Assembly: GCA_002081555.1 (NCBI GenBank)
Contig: KV921121.1
Location: 1 to 25,908 of the forward strand
Length of the DNA: 25,908 bases
Reading direction: 5' to 3'
Source of the DNA: Protostelium mycophagum
Taxonomy: Eukaryota > Evosea > Variosea > Protosteliida > Protosteliaceae
Shown: positions 1-8,828 of the stretch, in pieces
How positions within the stretch are numbered: position 1 is the first letter of the stretch
How the letters are laid out: each line of letters begins with the position of its first letter
Notes under the pieces: generated by a model
Databases searched by the model: none
Told to the model about the DNA's origin: nothing
The model's input: only the letters and a program-made list of their open reading frames with translations
Program-made: the position numbers and the translations under genes

Positions 1-59
1 CTCCACATCTCTTTCTGCTGCTGTTCTCTTTGACATGTTCTGTGATGTTCTTGAACAGA

Positions 60-175
60 GACCAAAATTGTTCTGTTCTGTTCTGTGAAAATTTCAGAAC
101 AGAAACAAAAACAAAGAAAAATTTAGGAACAGAACAGAAACATTAGCAGAACAGAACAGAAACAAAAATCAGCTT
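60..175. repeat. TTCTG/CAGAA pentamer array with inverted arms
   Basis: Runs of TTCTG on the left turn into runs of CAGAA on the right. A 10-bp perfect stem (76-85 paired with 95-104) encloses a 9-base loop, and two further CAGAACAGAA-type clusters follow near 130 and 150. The array could be a simple sequence repeat that inverted on itself, or a subterminal repeat of a transposon whose body lies outside the window. No transposase is visible here. Confidence 0.55.
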
Positions 176-349
176 GTTCCTGCACTTTCTATCATAGACA
201 ACACTCAATATTGTGTCTCATGATACCGATATGATGGATCTTTTGGATATTGATTTTGGAGAGGTGATTAAGATAACTGACGATCCACCAGAGGACAAAG
301 TATAAAGAGAGTCATCGCAGCCATCACTTCATTAATTATCGTTGCGCCT

Positions 350-365
350 GATTTGAATTCAAATC
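350..365. repeat. Perfect 16-bp palindrome
   Basis: The 16 bases centred on GAATTC read the same on both strands (GATTTGAA followed by TTCAAATC). It sits in non-coding DNA downstream of the OLD-like gene. It may be a binding site for a dimeric protein or simply chance; nothing else supports a function. Confidence 0.5.
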
Positions 366-471
366 GCCGTTTTTTGCTTGTCGACGTTTCCGAGCGTAAC
401 TGTTCGGAGGTCCCTCGGTCAGTCGTATTCCAGTTGTTTAAGGGTTAATATTTTCATTTTGCATTCTAGAA

Positions 472-477
472 TTTATT
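472..477 (-). terminator. Poly(A) signal AATAAA of the OLD-like gene
   Basis: Read on the minus strand, AATAAA lies 37 nt after the stop codon of the OLD-like gene, the usual distance for a canonical eukaryotic polyadenylation signal. Confidence 0.6.
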
Positions 478-513
478 TCTTTGGTGATATCAGGAAGGTA
501 GCATTCTGGGGTT

Positions 514-3413
514 TTAAAGGTTGAAAAGGCTTTGAATGCAGCTTAAGATTGATACTTGTCTTTTGAAAAAATCCTCCTCATTCTGGAGCTGAAAAATAGG
601 TGCACATTCTTCAATGTCCTGTACTGATTCCAGGACTGCATTCATTCTTTCTAGAGTTGAGGAATTGGCAATGTCCCTTTGTAGTATCCATGGATCTATT
701 GGTTTGCGTTTGACTCTAGGTGTTTCTGTCTTAATATTTAATCCTTCAATCTCAGCCAAGTGTGGTTCTGTGGATGCCTTCTGTGTATCAGGATTGATTG
801 ATTTCTCGTTGATTGCAGGTTGAGGATCCTTGTGGTGAGAGGTTGATGAAGGGTTTAGAGTGGAAGAATCAGAAGAAGGGTTATTAGCAGTATGAACTCC
901 CTCTATCTTGGTTAGTCGTGAGAAACAACGTACACACACCTTTCAAGGGAGAAATTTTAGCCATGTATTGTAGTATGGAACGGAAATGCTCGTTGTCTTC
1001 TTGGATGATCCTCTCCATAACGCGCTCCACAGTATGATATGGAATAAGTTTCCACAAATCATGAAGATTTTTCTTTCTTTTTTTGATTCTACTTTGATCC
1101 GCAGCTGCCACCAGAACTCTTTTGGCACCATCTGTTGCAGCAATTGTGGCTTCTAGATCGTCACAGCTCAATATGTAAATGTTCTTATTCTTCAAATCAT
1201 TGATAGCTTGTGCGCAGTCACCACCACCTAATCCGAATATCTTTGCGAGCTTCAATGTGTCCTAAAGATATAAGTTTGAAAATAGGTAAGCAACTGACTT
1301 ACTTCGTCCGTATCTTTGTCTATCAAAATCATGAATGGAATTCTTAGCTGAGAAACTATGTTGTAGCAGAATTGTAAATTCCATTTGCCGTTCATTGGAA
1401 TGACAGTTGGATAAATGAACCCTGGTTCGATCCGTAGAGAACCAAAATGATCTGAATTCTTTTGTAGAATATTGAATATTGCGTGGAAAATAATCGCTTC
1501 TGCATCTCCCTCCACAAAGCATACTCTCTGAGAAAACAGCAACATCTTGATAAAGGGTTCTGTCATCTTGGAGGGGAGGTCTAGGCCACTTATTTCAGTG
1601 CACTGGGTGGATCCGTTGATATTTATCAGATGGTATATGAATTGAAAGTTGGATGATGTTGTCACTTCGTGAGAATGAGTGGCGATAATCCAATTGCGCT
1701 GTTAGTGTCATCCACTAAAATACACTTATACGAATTTCTCATACCTTTTGGCCACTCATTATCAACTGCATCATCCTTGCTCGCATTGGTGGATGAAGGT
1801 TTGCTCCGAATTCGTCAAGGACGATTGTGGAAAATCCGTTCACAGGTAGAAAATGATACATGATGATCTTGAGTATGTCCTTCTCGCCTTTTGATAGGGA
1901 GTCGATGGGAATGTATCGCTTCTGATCTCCAATAGCCCTCTCAAACACTATTCCTTGTGCATCATTCTGCCATTTGTCCAGTTTAACATTTAAATATTTT
2001 GCCATATCCGAGCTGCAATTGTTGTATATGTAATCATAATGAACACACTGCAAGGACATTAGATACAGGATGAGTGAAGTTCAAATTACCTGTTCTGTGC
2101 ATAACCCGGGTGCTTTGCATTCAGATATATGTTGAAGGAAAGAGATGAAGCTTCGTGATTCTGGTGTGAGAACCTTCCCATCAAAAAGTTGTCCTCCAAT
2201 TATCCCGTGTATCTTAAGACTCAATATATTTGAATTATTGATCTCGGAGATTTGCTCACCTGAGTTTTGTTTATGACGTTGCAGATCTGTCGAAAGGAAG
2301 AGCGAAATATTGGTGTTTGTTGAGTAGCTGCCCTCATCTCTTCCGATATCTTGTTGAAAAGATTGCGATCCGTGAGATAGCTCGCTTCTAAAATGTGCAG
2401 AGCGTCCTCATCGCTCAAGTCATCCAGGGATGTGCTAATATCAAACATAAATTGACACAGCACATCACTCAGCTGTTTATAGTTAGGGATATGGTAGATG
2501 TTATTCACATACTGATGGATTGGTCTTGTTTTGTAATTGAGGGAATCGATTTAGAAGGGAATAAAGAGATTGATCCGGTTTTGGGTCCATAAGAAATGTA
2601 GGCAATGTATTGCCAAGCTTCTTCTCCTTGGAGGGCGTGGAGACCGTGGAGGTGCCTTCCTTGACGATGGTGCCCTTGTCCTCTGCAGAAGTCTCGTTGG
2701 ACAATGTATTGCCAAGCTTCTCCTCCTTGGAGGGCGTGGAGACCGTGGAGGTGCCTTCCTTGACGATGGTGCCCTTGTCCTCTGCAGAAGTCTCGTTGAG
2801 AACAATAAATGTATTGATGCTGAGAGCATTTTGTCTTCCATTCATTACAATCCGAAATTTAGTATCTTTCGAGAGTTGGATTCGTTGAGAAAGCTCTGGA
2901 CTTTTGACCTTATTCTCCTCTTGGCCTTCATCCCTGTTTGGAGGTTCTTTCTGTGGTAGAATAACTCCTTCCGTCTTCTCTAATGCAGCCACAGCCCCAT
3001 CATCGGTTGCCAAACCATAAACCTGACAGAAATTCAGAAGTGGAAGAGAATGATGTTGTGACCTGATTTAGCAATGCAGCATCCTTTTCAGAGATGCTGA
3101 AGTCAACGGAAATTCTTCCCTCTTTATCTCTGTCGTGATGGATCATGGGAAGTGCAGTGTCATGACTTTTCACGTAATTGAGGAGTTTGATGACGTTGCT
3201 CTTCCCACCGCCGTTTGGCCCAATGAGGATGGCGTTCTCGTTAGTCTTGATGTTCACTTCTGTATTGAAAGACAGAAAGCCAGTAATGGAAATGGCCAAA
3301 ACTTGAGTTTGTGGTTGTTGTGAAATTATAATTTCCTTCCTCTTCTGCTTTGTTTGCTGTTGGCGAGTCTCGTGTGTCCAGGCACTTTCTATGCATTCAT
3401 AGCTCCCAAGCAT
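514..3413 (-). CDS. OLD-family ABC ATPase/TOPRIM nuclease (GajA/OLD-like), 8 exons
   Basis: The predicted protein has about 870 aa. Exons (minus strand): 3413-3063, 3022-2513, 2472-2260, 2212-2090, 2047-1745, 1698-1303, 1261-938, 906-514. All seven introns (31-47 nt) are GT-AG and phase 0. The N-terminal half is an ABC-type ATPase: Walker A GPNGGGKS (residues 65-72), signature LSKGE (about 450), Walker B TIVLDE (D477/E478) and H-loop ATHSHE (H508). The C-terminal half is an OLD-type TOPRIM domain: an ExxxE motif in FVEGDAEA (E563/E567), NGK, then the DxD metal site in ILIDKDTDE (D627/D629) and a later YILSCDDLE. Known OLD/GajA proteins are ATP-regulated DNA nickases or nucleases of phage and bacterial defence. 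A 33-aa tandem repeat interrupts the ATPase at residues 193-258, and the last 130 aa are low-complexity. All key residues are present, so it looks active. Its role in this eukaryote is unknown. Confidence 0.85.
2603..2800 (-). repeat. 99-bp tandem repeat inside the OLD-like coding exon
   Basis: Two head-to-tail 99-bp copies (2603-2701 and 2702-2800) differ at only about one internal base. They encode two 33-aa units starting NETSAEDKG and ending LGNTL, rich in Ser, Thr, Lys and Glu, and they keep the reading frame. The near identity indicates a recent duplication. The units lie between the Walker A region and the signature motif, probably as a disordered surface loop. Confidence 0.9.
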
Positions 3414-3779
3414 CTTCTTCTTGTGTGTGTGAATGAAGAAAAAGAAATCTGTTTGACATTCCCACAGTTAAGAGAATGAATTCTTTGAATGGCGCGTTTC
3501 AAGGAACGAGCTGCAAGATCTGGAGTAAATTAATATGTGCGGGGCCAGTGATCCACAGATTTTCGGGGACCAGTCTGTTGGCGATGTGCAAACAAAGCAG
3601 AAGGAAATTATAATTTCAGAACGGTTTTCTGGCTATCCGACGCTTGGATGATGTCTCTGGGCTGGCAGAAAACTTATTTCTTCGGCAGTTTTCGCGAGTG
3701 GTCCCCCTTCCGCAGAATTTCTGCAGATTCGCATCGTGCGATTTGCACTGCGAGGTTCAGCAACGCCCAGACACGAACA
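3414..3779. promoter_or_regulatory. Divergent intergenic region, OLD-like (-) and SurE-like (+)
   Basis: The two genes are transcribed away from each other, so this stretch must contain both promoters. No TATA box or known element stands out. An ATG at 3648 opens a frame that runs without a stop into the SurE-like start at 3780. It would add 44 residues rich in Arg, Ser and aromatic residues, which could be a targeting peptide or untranslated leader. Confidence 0.45.
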
Positions 3780-5118
3780 ATGCGTATCCTCGTTTCAAAT
3801 GATGATGGACCACCTTGTCACGAGTCACCCTTTATCACGGGTCTTGTTGAACAATTGTTGAAAAAGAAATGGAAGGTCACCGTTGTGATCCCTTCTTCTC
3901 AAAAGTCTTGGATCTCCAAGGCTTTTCAGATCAAAGACCAAGTATGATGGAGACAACAATCTCAACTCAATTACAAAGGTTCATGCTTCTTTCATCTATC
4001 CAAAAGCGCAGCTGACAACTGGGCCTTATGAACCGATATACCAGCCACGAAAAGTTCGCTGATCTGCTTTGTAGACTTCTGAGTGCAATGTAGGTGGAAG
4101 AGGGAGAGCTTGGGCAATGGATTCTCTTGGATGGTACCCCAGGTGAGCGGATGACGTCACGATCTCAATGTGACCCCCTAAGCCTCTTGCGTCAACATTG
4201 GTGTGAACAATCTCGCCAGAAAACCCTTCGACCTTGTCCTAAGTGGGCCAAACTTCGGTAGAAATAACAAGAAAAAGTAACAATCCAATTTTGAATTGAA
4301 ATCATTTCAAAAATAATATTGATTGACATAGATCGTGGTCGCTCACAAAATAGCGGTTGATCTGGTCGAAAAGTTGTACAATAACTGGCCAAAAGGCGAG
4401 AACTTTCACATTGTTCAACGACTTAACTTATCGTTGTAGACGAACAAATCGGTATATTTAGCATAAATATTCCACTCGTTGCGAGTCTAACCGAAGAAAC
4501 TGAAGTTAAATGGACATCTCTCCATGTTGGAAGGTGAGTGATCTCTCTGATTTGTGTCAACTTGAACAAATTTGTGATACCTTGAATGATCTTGAAGAGA
4601 AAAGGTATGGAAGGTTGTTCAAAGCTTCTCACTCGGACGAAACTACATCTGGCCTGCTGACCACATCTCCCAAAGCGGATCGCAAAGAAGGTTTGAATTT
4701 TGAATATTATGAATTATATATAAAATCTGTCCTTCTGTGAGTAAAACTGCACATGATCAGGTGGTGCACAGATTTGTGATCTGAGTTGTAGATAAGACTG
4801 CGAGAGAAAGTGGACCGGGAAGCGTCCCCGTGAAGGGCGAAAATTCTCCCCCTGCATCTACAACAGAAAACAACGGGAAGGATCCCAGGCTTACCTTTAC
4901 GTAAGTAATCTCTCTCTGCAATGACAGCATTAGTTTTCATTGAAAACAAAAGGTTTGCTCCTGATATCAAAATGTTGGTCGAAAAGGGTCCTGGGATTGC
5001 GCAAGGGTCAGATTTACACACAATATTGGAGGGGCAAGTCAGCGTGACAGCTCTGAAGACCGGCTTTGACCAGGCATGTCTTTTGCCAAAAGTGATGTAT
5101 CTGATTTGGAACAGCTGA
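3780..5118 (+). CDS. SurE-like phosphatase/5'-nucleotidase lacking part of the core
   Basis: The N-terminus MRILVSNDDGPP is the SurE metal-binding NDDG motif in the form seen in fungal acid phosphatase/SurE proteins. WILLDGTPASCV and LSGPNFGRN are further family motifs. The end, LTFTFAPDIKM to SVTALKTGF, matches the SurE C-terminus. Exons: 3780-3941, 3979-4053, 4094-4142, from 4183 to about 4270, about 4332-4432, 4462-4533, 4605-4690, 4792-4900, 4953-5118. Phases agree except around 4260-4335. There the roughly 40 residues expected after GRN (the SGT-GAALEG-type segment) are missing, and the next match, VAHKIAVDLVEKLYNNWP, does not join cleanly by GT-AG rules. The 4432/4462 junction needs a 29-nt intron and is tentative. 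It may be a decaying gene, a divergent variant or an assembly deletion. An in-frame ATG at 3648 could extend the N-terminus. Confidence 0.65.
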
Positions 5119-5264
5119 AGATGTCTGACGCGAGGAACCTCTTTGATTTCGGGAAATTATAATGAAAAATGGACAAATAATTCGTTGAATCTTTTATGAA
5201 CATTTTTTCGTCGATCTCGACGCATCTCTGAAGGCAAACTCTTAGAACTGTACAAAGTTGTGTC

Positions 5265-5834
5265 TCAAGCCGGATTTGTTAAGAATGCTATCTTCAGCTT
5301 GTCGAGACTTGTGAAAGGGGTGTGGGCCACGTCGAAGTCCACAGGAGAAGAGGGTAATTGTGGTGATGACAGCGGTGACTCTTCTTTTGATGAGGCGCTC
5401 TTTGATTTCTTCTTGGTATCGACTTTCATTCTCTTTGCCTTGGCCCTCTTGTTTTGGAACCACACTTGAACTCTTCTGAAGGACATGTCCAGACGGTCGG
5501 CGAGCTCTTGGCACATCTTCTGTGTGAGGATGGTGTGTTGCAGAAAGGTTTCCTCCAAGAGTGCCGCTTGTGTCTCTGTGACCCTCACATGTTTTTGTTT
5601 GTCTCTGGGGGCAGGTGGGCGGCCACTTGTTGTCTGAAAGTCCGGTGTTTTCGGTGTATGAGAGAGGCCAGTAACATGATCGGCCCAATATGTTATTGAT
5701 TGTGCATTTAAAAGGGAATGTGGTGGCAGTGGCCGTCCTGTAAGAGAAGGATATTGAGGTGGCATCATGTTCATCATGGATAGAGAGGTTAAAGCTGCGG
5801 CTGCCTTTCTGCTAGAGGGCGTCTTGTCCATCAT
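5265..5834 (-). CDS. Homeodomain transcription factor (non-TALE), intronless
   Basis: A single open frame encodes 189 aa if translation starts at the first of two adjacent ATGs (5834). Residues about 78-137 form a standard 60-residue homeodomain without the three-residue TALE insertion: L16, F20, then W48-F49-Q50-N51-K52-R53 in the recognition helix (VWFQNKRAKAKR). Gln50 usually goes with TAAT-type target sites. A Lys/Ser-rich basic stretch follows, a likely nuclear localisation signal, then a Ser/Pro-rich tail. The N-terminal third is Pro/Ser/Met-rich and probably disordered. The frame remains open upstream of the ATG, so a 5' exon cannot be excluded. It converges on the SurE-like gene. Target genes cannot be inferred. 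Confidence 0.9.
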   Translation of the reverse strand: MMDKTPSSRKAAAALTSLSMMNMMPPQYPSLTGRPLPPHSLLNAQSITYWADHVTGLSHTPKTPDFQTTSGRPPAPRDKQKHVRVTETQAALLEETFLQHTILTQKMCQELADRLDMSFRRVQVWFQNKRAKAKRMKVDTKKKSKSASSKEESPLSSPQLPSSPVDFDVAHTPFTSLDKLKIAFLTNPA

Positions 5835-6583
5835 GGGGCCTCTTATTTTGTGCACACCAACAACAATATTCCTTGGTGTTTATTCATCGCAACCTTAGGG
5901 AGATTGATGTCATCTTCTCACGCCTTTCCTTCAATAGTTTGTCACAATGAGCTTCCAAATCTCCACAAAAGATAGCTTTTGCTTCGGTTTTGACCAAAAT
6001 GAACTGAATTCGGAGGGATTTTGAAGTCCCCTTACGGAAAGAATTGCACATTTATGCCACCGCTGTCCCGATTTATGGTTTTCTCAATAAACACGGGAAT
6101 GACTTTGTGCCAAAAATGCTACGGTTTCGCGATCAACGTCAGCAACCACTAATATTGGCGGAAAAACTCGCGGAGATAAACCACTGAACAAGAAGATTTA
6201 TGCACCCCTTAACGCAATTTCCTTTGTTTGTCGATCGTTCAACGGACGATTTTTGAAAGAGGCAGATTTTGGCGGACTCATTCCCAAGCCAGAGGAATAA
6301 CTGGGGTCCTTTTCGGAAACGTACCACGTCAGTTTCATTGGTTACCCACCGACAGTACCAAATCACGCCCAATTGGCAGGTCTATCTTCTTCTTTGAAAT
6401 CCAGTGGGTGACAGCGCACATTCTGTACACCCAATTCTGGGAACGAACTTATGAAAATATGACGTAAAGGGAGTATTGTTTCGCTCATGAGGTTCGGTCT
6501 ATTGCCTTTAATTCGTGTACTGTTTTAAGTATTCAAAGACAACTCGAGCATCAACGTTTTTATTATTAAGATTTTTCCTTTTT
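5835..6583. other. Intergenic region, homeobox promoter and citrate synthase 3' end
   Basis: Both flanking genes are on the minus strand, so the left part should hold the homeobox promoter and the right part the citrate synthase 3' UTR with its poly(A) signal. Short open frames on both strands have no recognisable similarity and no consistent splice structure. No repeat or RNA gene was seen. At about 750 bp it is the longest gap between genes here, which would suit a regulated transcription factor gene. Confidence 0.5.
6559..6564 (-). terminator. Poly(A) signal AATAAA of citrate synthase
   Basis: On the minus strand AATAAA occurs about 20 nt past the citrate synthase stop codon, the expected place for a polyadenylation signal. 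Confidence 0.6.
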
Positions 6584-8427
6584 TTACTTGGCGGTGGCGG
6601 CCCACTTCTTGACCCACTCGGTGGTAACAGACTTGGGTCTCTCGATGGGGAATCCGAGAGCTCTGTCCCAGACAAGTGAGGGAAGAACTCCCAAAGCACG
6701 GGATACTCCGAATAAAACGGTGTAGTAGTTCTCCTCCTTCAGTCCAAAGTACTGAACAATTTAATAAAATTTTCATTGAAAAAATTCTTCACCTGCAGAA
6801 GGACACCAGAGTGAGCGTCGACGTTGGGGTAAGGGTTCTTGGTCTTTCCGTGCTCCAGGAGAACCTGGATTCATCAGTAAAATTCCATTTAATAATATAT
6901 TGTCACCTTGGGAACGACCTCGTAGATCTGAGCTACGAGCTTGAAGAGAGGGTCGTTGGGGAGGTGCTTCTGGGCGAATTCTCTCTGGGCCATGTATCTG
7001 GGGTCAGTCTTTCTCAACACAGCGTGTCCGAATCCGGGAACAACCTTTCCAATTCAGAAAATGACGTCACGCCAAACATTACCTGTCCTGAGTTAAGAGT
7101 GTCCCAAACAGCCTTGGCAAGCTCCTCGTTGCTGACGGGCTTGTCTCCGAGTCTCTTCTTCAAGTCCAATGTCCATCTCAACACCTTCCCTCTTCAGCGC
7201 CAACAGATTTTCTTCAAAATTAAAAAGTACCTCTTGGTTAGCAAGACCGTGGAGGGGTCCAGCAAGACCGTTCATACCGGCGGCAAGAGAGAGGTAAGGG
7301 TCAGAGAGGGCAGATCCAACCAAGTGAGTGGTGTGGGCAGAGACGTTTCCTCCCTGTGGAAATTGAGAAAAAATAAATTCATGATAATGCACCTCGTGAT
7401 CGGCGTGGAGGAAGAGGTAGAGTCTCATCATCTCGTCGATCTTGGGGTCGTTGAATCCGAGCATGCGAGCGTAGTTGGCGGACCAGTCAAGCTTAGGGTC
7501 GACGGGGACGATTTTTCCTGAAAAAATGAGACTCTTGTTTTTTTTCTTGGAATGAAACTCACCGTCTTTGTATGTGGAGCGGTAGATGGCGGCAGCGACG
7601 ATGGGGAGCTTGGCAATGAGGTTAAGAGAGTCCTCGTAAGTGGCATCCCAGTACTTGGACTTGTGGATACCGTCTTGGTAGGCCTTAGCGAAGAGAGAGT
7701 CGGTTTGGAGAGCGTTGATACCGATGTTGAGCTTGGTCATGGGGTGCATGTCGGGGGGGAGGTCCTTGATGAGCTTTAAAACCCAGTCTTGTACCTGTTT
7801 TGATCAGAACATGATTAAGATTTATGATATGATCATATCAATCAAAAGCAAGTGATCAGTTGACCTACCTTAGCTCTGGATTGGATGTCAGCAGTGACTT
7901 CCTGAACTTGAGCTTGGGTGGGGACCTCTCCAGTGAGGAGAAGCCATAAGACTCCTTCTGGGAGTGGCTCTTCTCCTCCCTTTGCCTTGGGTAACTGCTG
8001 TTGGCACTCGGGGAGAGAAAGTCCACGGTAACGGATACCCTAAAAGATCAGATCATTAATATCGAGATTTCAATTACCTCCTCAGAGTCGAGAAGAGAAG
8101 TCTCGGTGATCAAAGACTTGACACTGCGCATACCTCCGTAAGCCTGAGATCATCAGAAATCACCTTTTCTAATGTTTGGGGTGTCACTCACCTGGGAGAC
8201 AGTGCAAGTACCGATGATCTTCTCTCCGTGCTCCTCCTTGATCTTCTTGATCTCAGCGGCCTTTACGGGAATGAGCTCGGCTAATCTGTTCTTGAGAGAC
8301 TGCAAGGGTTAATGATAGGACTGTGATCAAGATTACGGCCACAACTCACACTCATGTTGGCAGATTGGAGCTTGTTTCCATTCTTGGCAGCCAAGCGTAG
8401 TTGAGTGGCGGTCTTAGATGCGATCAT
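6584..8427 (-). CDS. CS: Citrate synthase, mitochondrial
   Basis: Eleven exons (minus): 8427-8350, 8299-8192, 8143-8078, 8039-7869, 7794-7563, 7517-7393, 7353-7231, 7184-7083, 7044-6907, 6864-6793, 6751-6584. They give 460 aa, the normal length of mitochondrial citrate synthase. The first 26 residues, [19 protein letters not shown] and onward, are basic, hydroxylated and free of acidic residues, as in a mitochondrial presequence. The catalytic residues are present: His295 in [10 protein letters not shown], His342 in [16 protein letters not shown] and Asp397 in NVDAHSGV. The enzyme condenses acetyl-CoA and oxaloacetate to citrate in the matrix, the first step of the TCA cycle. Introns are 38-74 nt. 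Codon choice is strongly biased to C/G-ending codons (AAC, AAG, CTC, GAG), as expected for high expression. A duplicated 159-bp block lies just upstream. Confidence 0.97.
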
Positions 8428-8828
8428 GTTGGCTGTTGCGGAGAAGATGAAAACCCTTGCCGGTCGACGTCACGACTGTCGACAGAACTCCGACTTTCCG
8501 CTCTACAACGCTCAACTGCAGGAAAATAAAACGAAAGAAACCACCATTTTCGAAGCTTGACTTGACACAAAACATTCTAATAAAATTAAAGCCAAGAAAA
8601 TAATAAATACAACACTGTCCGGTCGACGTCACGACTGTCGACAGAACTCCGACTTTCCGCTCTACAACGCTCAACTGCAGGAAAATAAAACGAAAGAAAC
8701 TACCATTTTCGAAGCTTGACACAAAACATTCTAATAAAATTAAAGCCAAGAAAATAATAAATCCAACACTGTCCAAGTAAATCAAGTGGAAAGCAGAAGC
8801 ATGATTCGAGAAAACATCATTTTATAAT
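8428..8828 (-). promoter_or_regulatory. Citrate synthase upstream region (after EF-loop gene 3' end)
   Basis: This 400-bp gap separates the end of the EF-loop gene from the start of citrate synthase, both on the minus strand. It holds the citrate synthase promoter and 5' leader. Most of it is taken up by the tandem duplication listed separately. Read toward citrate synthase it contains CCTGCAG and GTTGTAG, both resembling acceptor sites, so a 5' UTR intron is possible. Confidence 0.5.
8462..8774. repeat. Tandem duplication of 159 bp upstream of citrate synthase
   Basis: Copy 1 (8462-8620) and copy 2 (8621-8774) start with GGTCGACGTCACGACTGTCG and end with ACACTGTCC. They differ by one 5-base indel (one copy of CTTGA/TTGAC lost near 8717) and a few substitutions. 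Each contains CGCTCTACAAC and an AT-rich stretch with several TAATAAA/AATAAAA runs. The high identity means the duplication is recent. It doubles whatever promoter or leader elements lie there. Confidence 0.92.

Larger units (their letters stand above)
1..513. other. Intergenic region downstream of the OLD-like gene
   Basis: No convincing gene is visible. The first 180 bases hold the TTCTG/CAGAA array listed separately. A 35-codon open stretch ending in TAA near 305 has an acidic, protein-like end (DDPPEDK) but no recognisable family and could be a fragment of a degraded element or an exon from outside the window. A perfect 16-bp palindrome lies at 350-365. The 3' end of the minus-strand OLD-like gene, with its poly(A) signal, occupies the right side. 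Confidence 0.5.

Noticed and set aside
5835-5855. Upstream extension of the homeobox gene to 5855
   Set aside because: The extended frame begins with GTG rather than ATG, so the start was put at the ATG pair at 5834-5829.
6676-7521. 281-codon plus-strand frame
   Set aside because: It lies antisense to citrate synthase exons and introns. Strongly biased codons of that gene leave few stops on the opposite strand, and the translation has no family similarity.
8414-8785. Hydrophobic 123-codon minus-strand frame resembling a membrane protein with an internal repeat
   Set aside because: Its repeat is simply the 159-bp tandem duplication read in frame, and its end overlaps the citrate synthase start.
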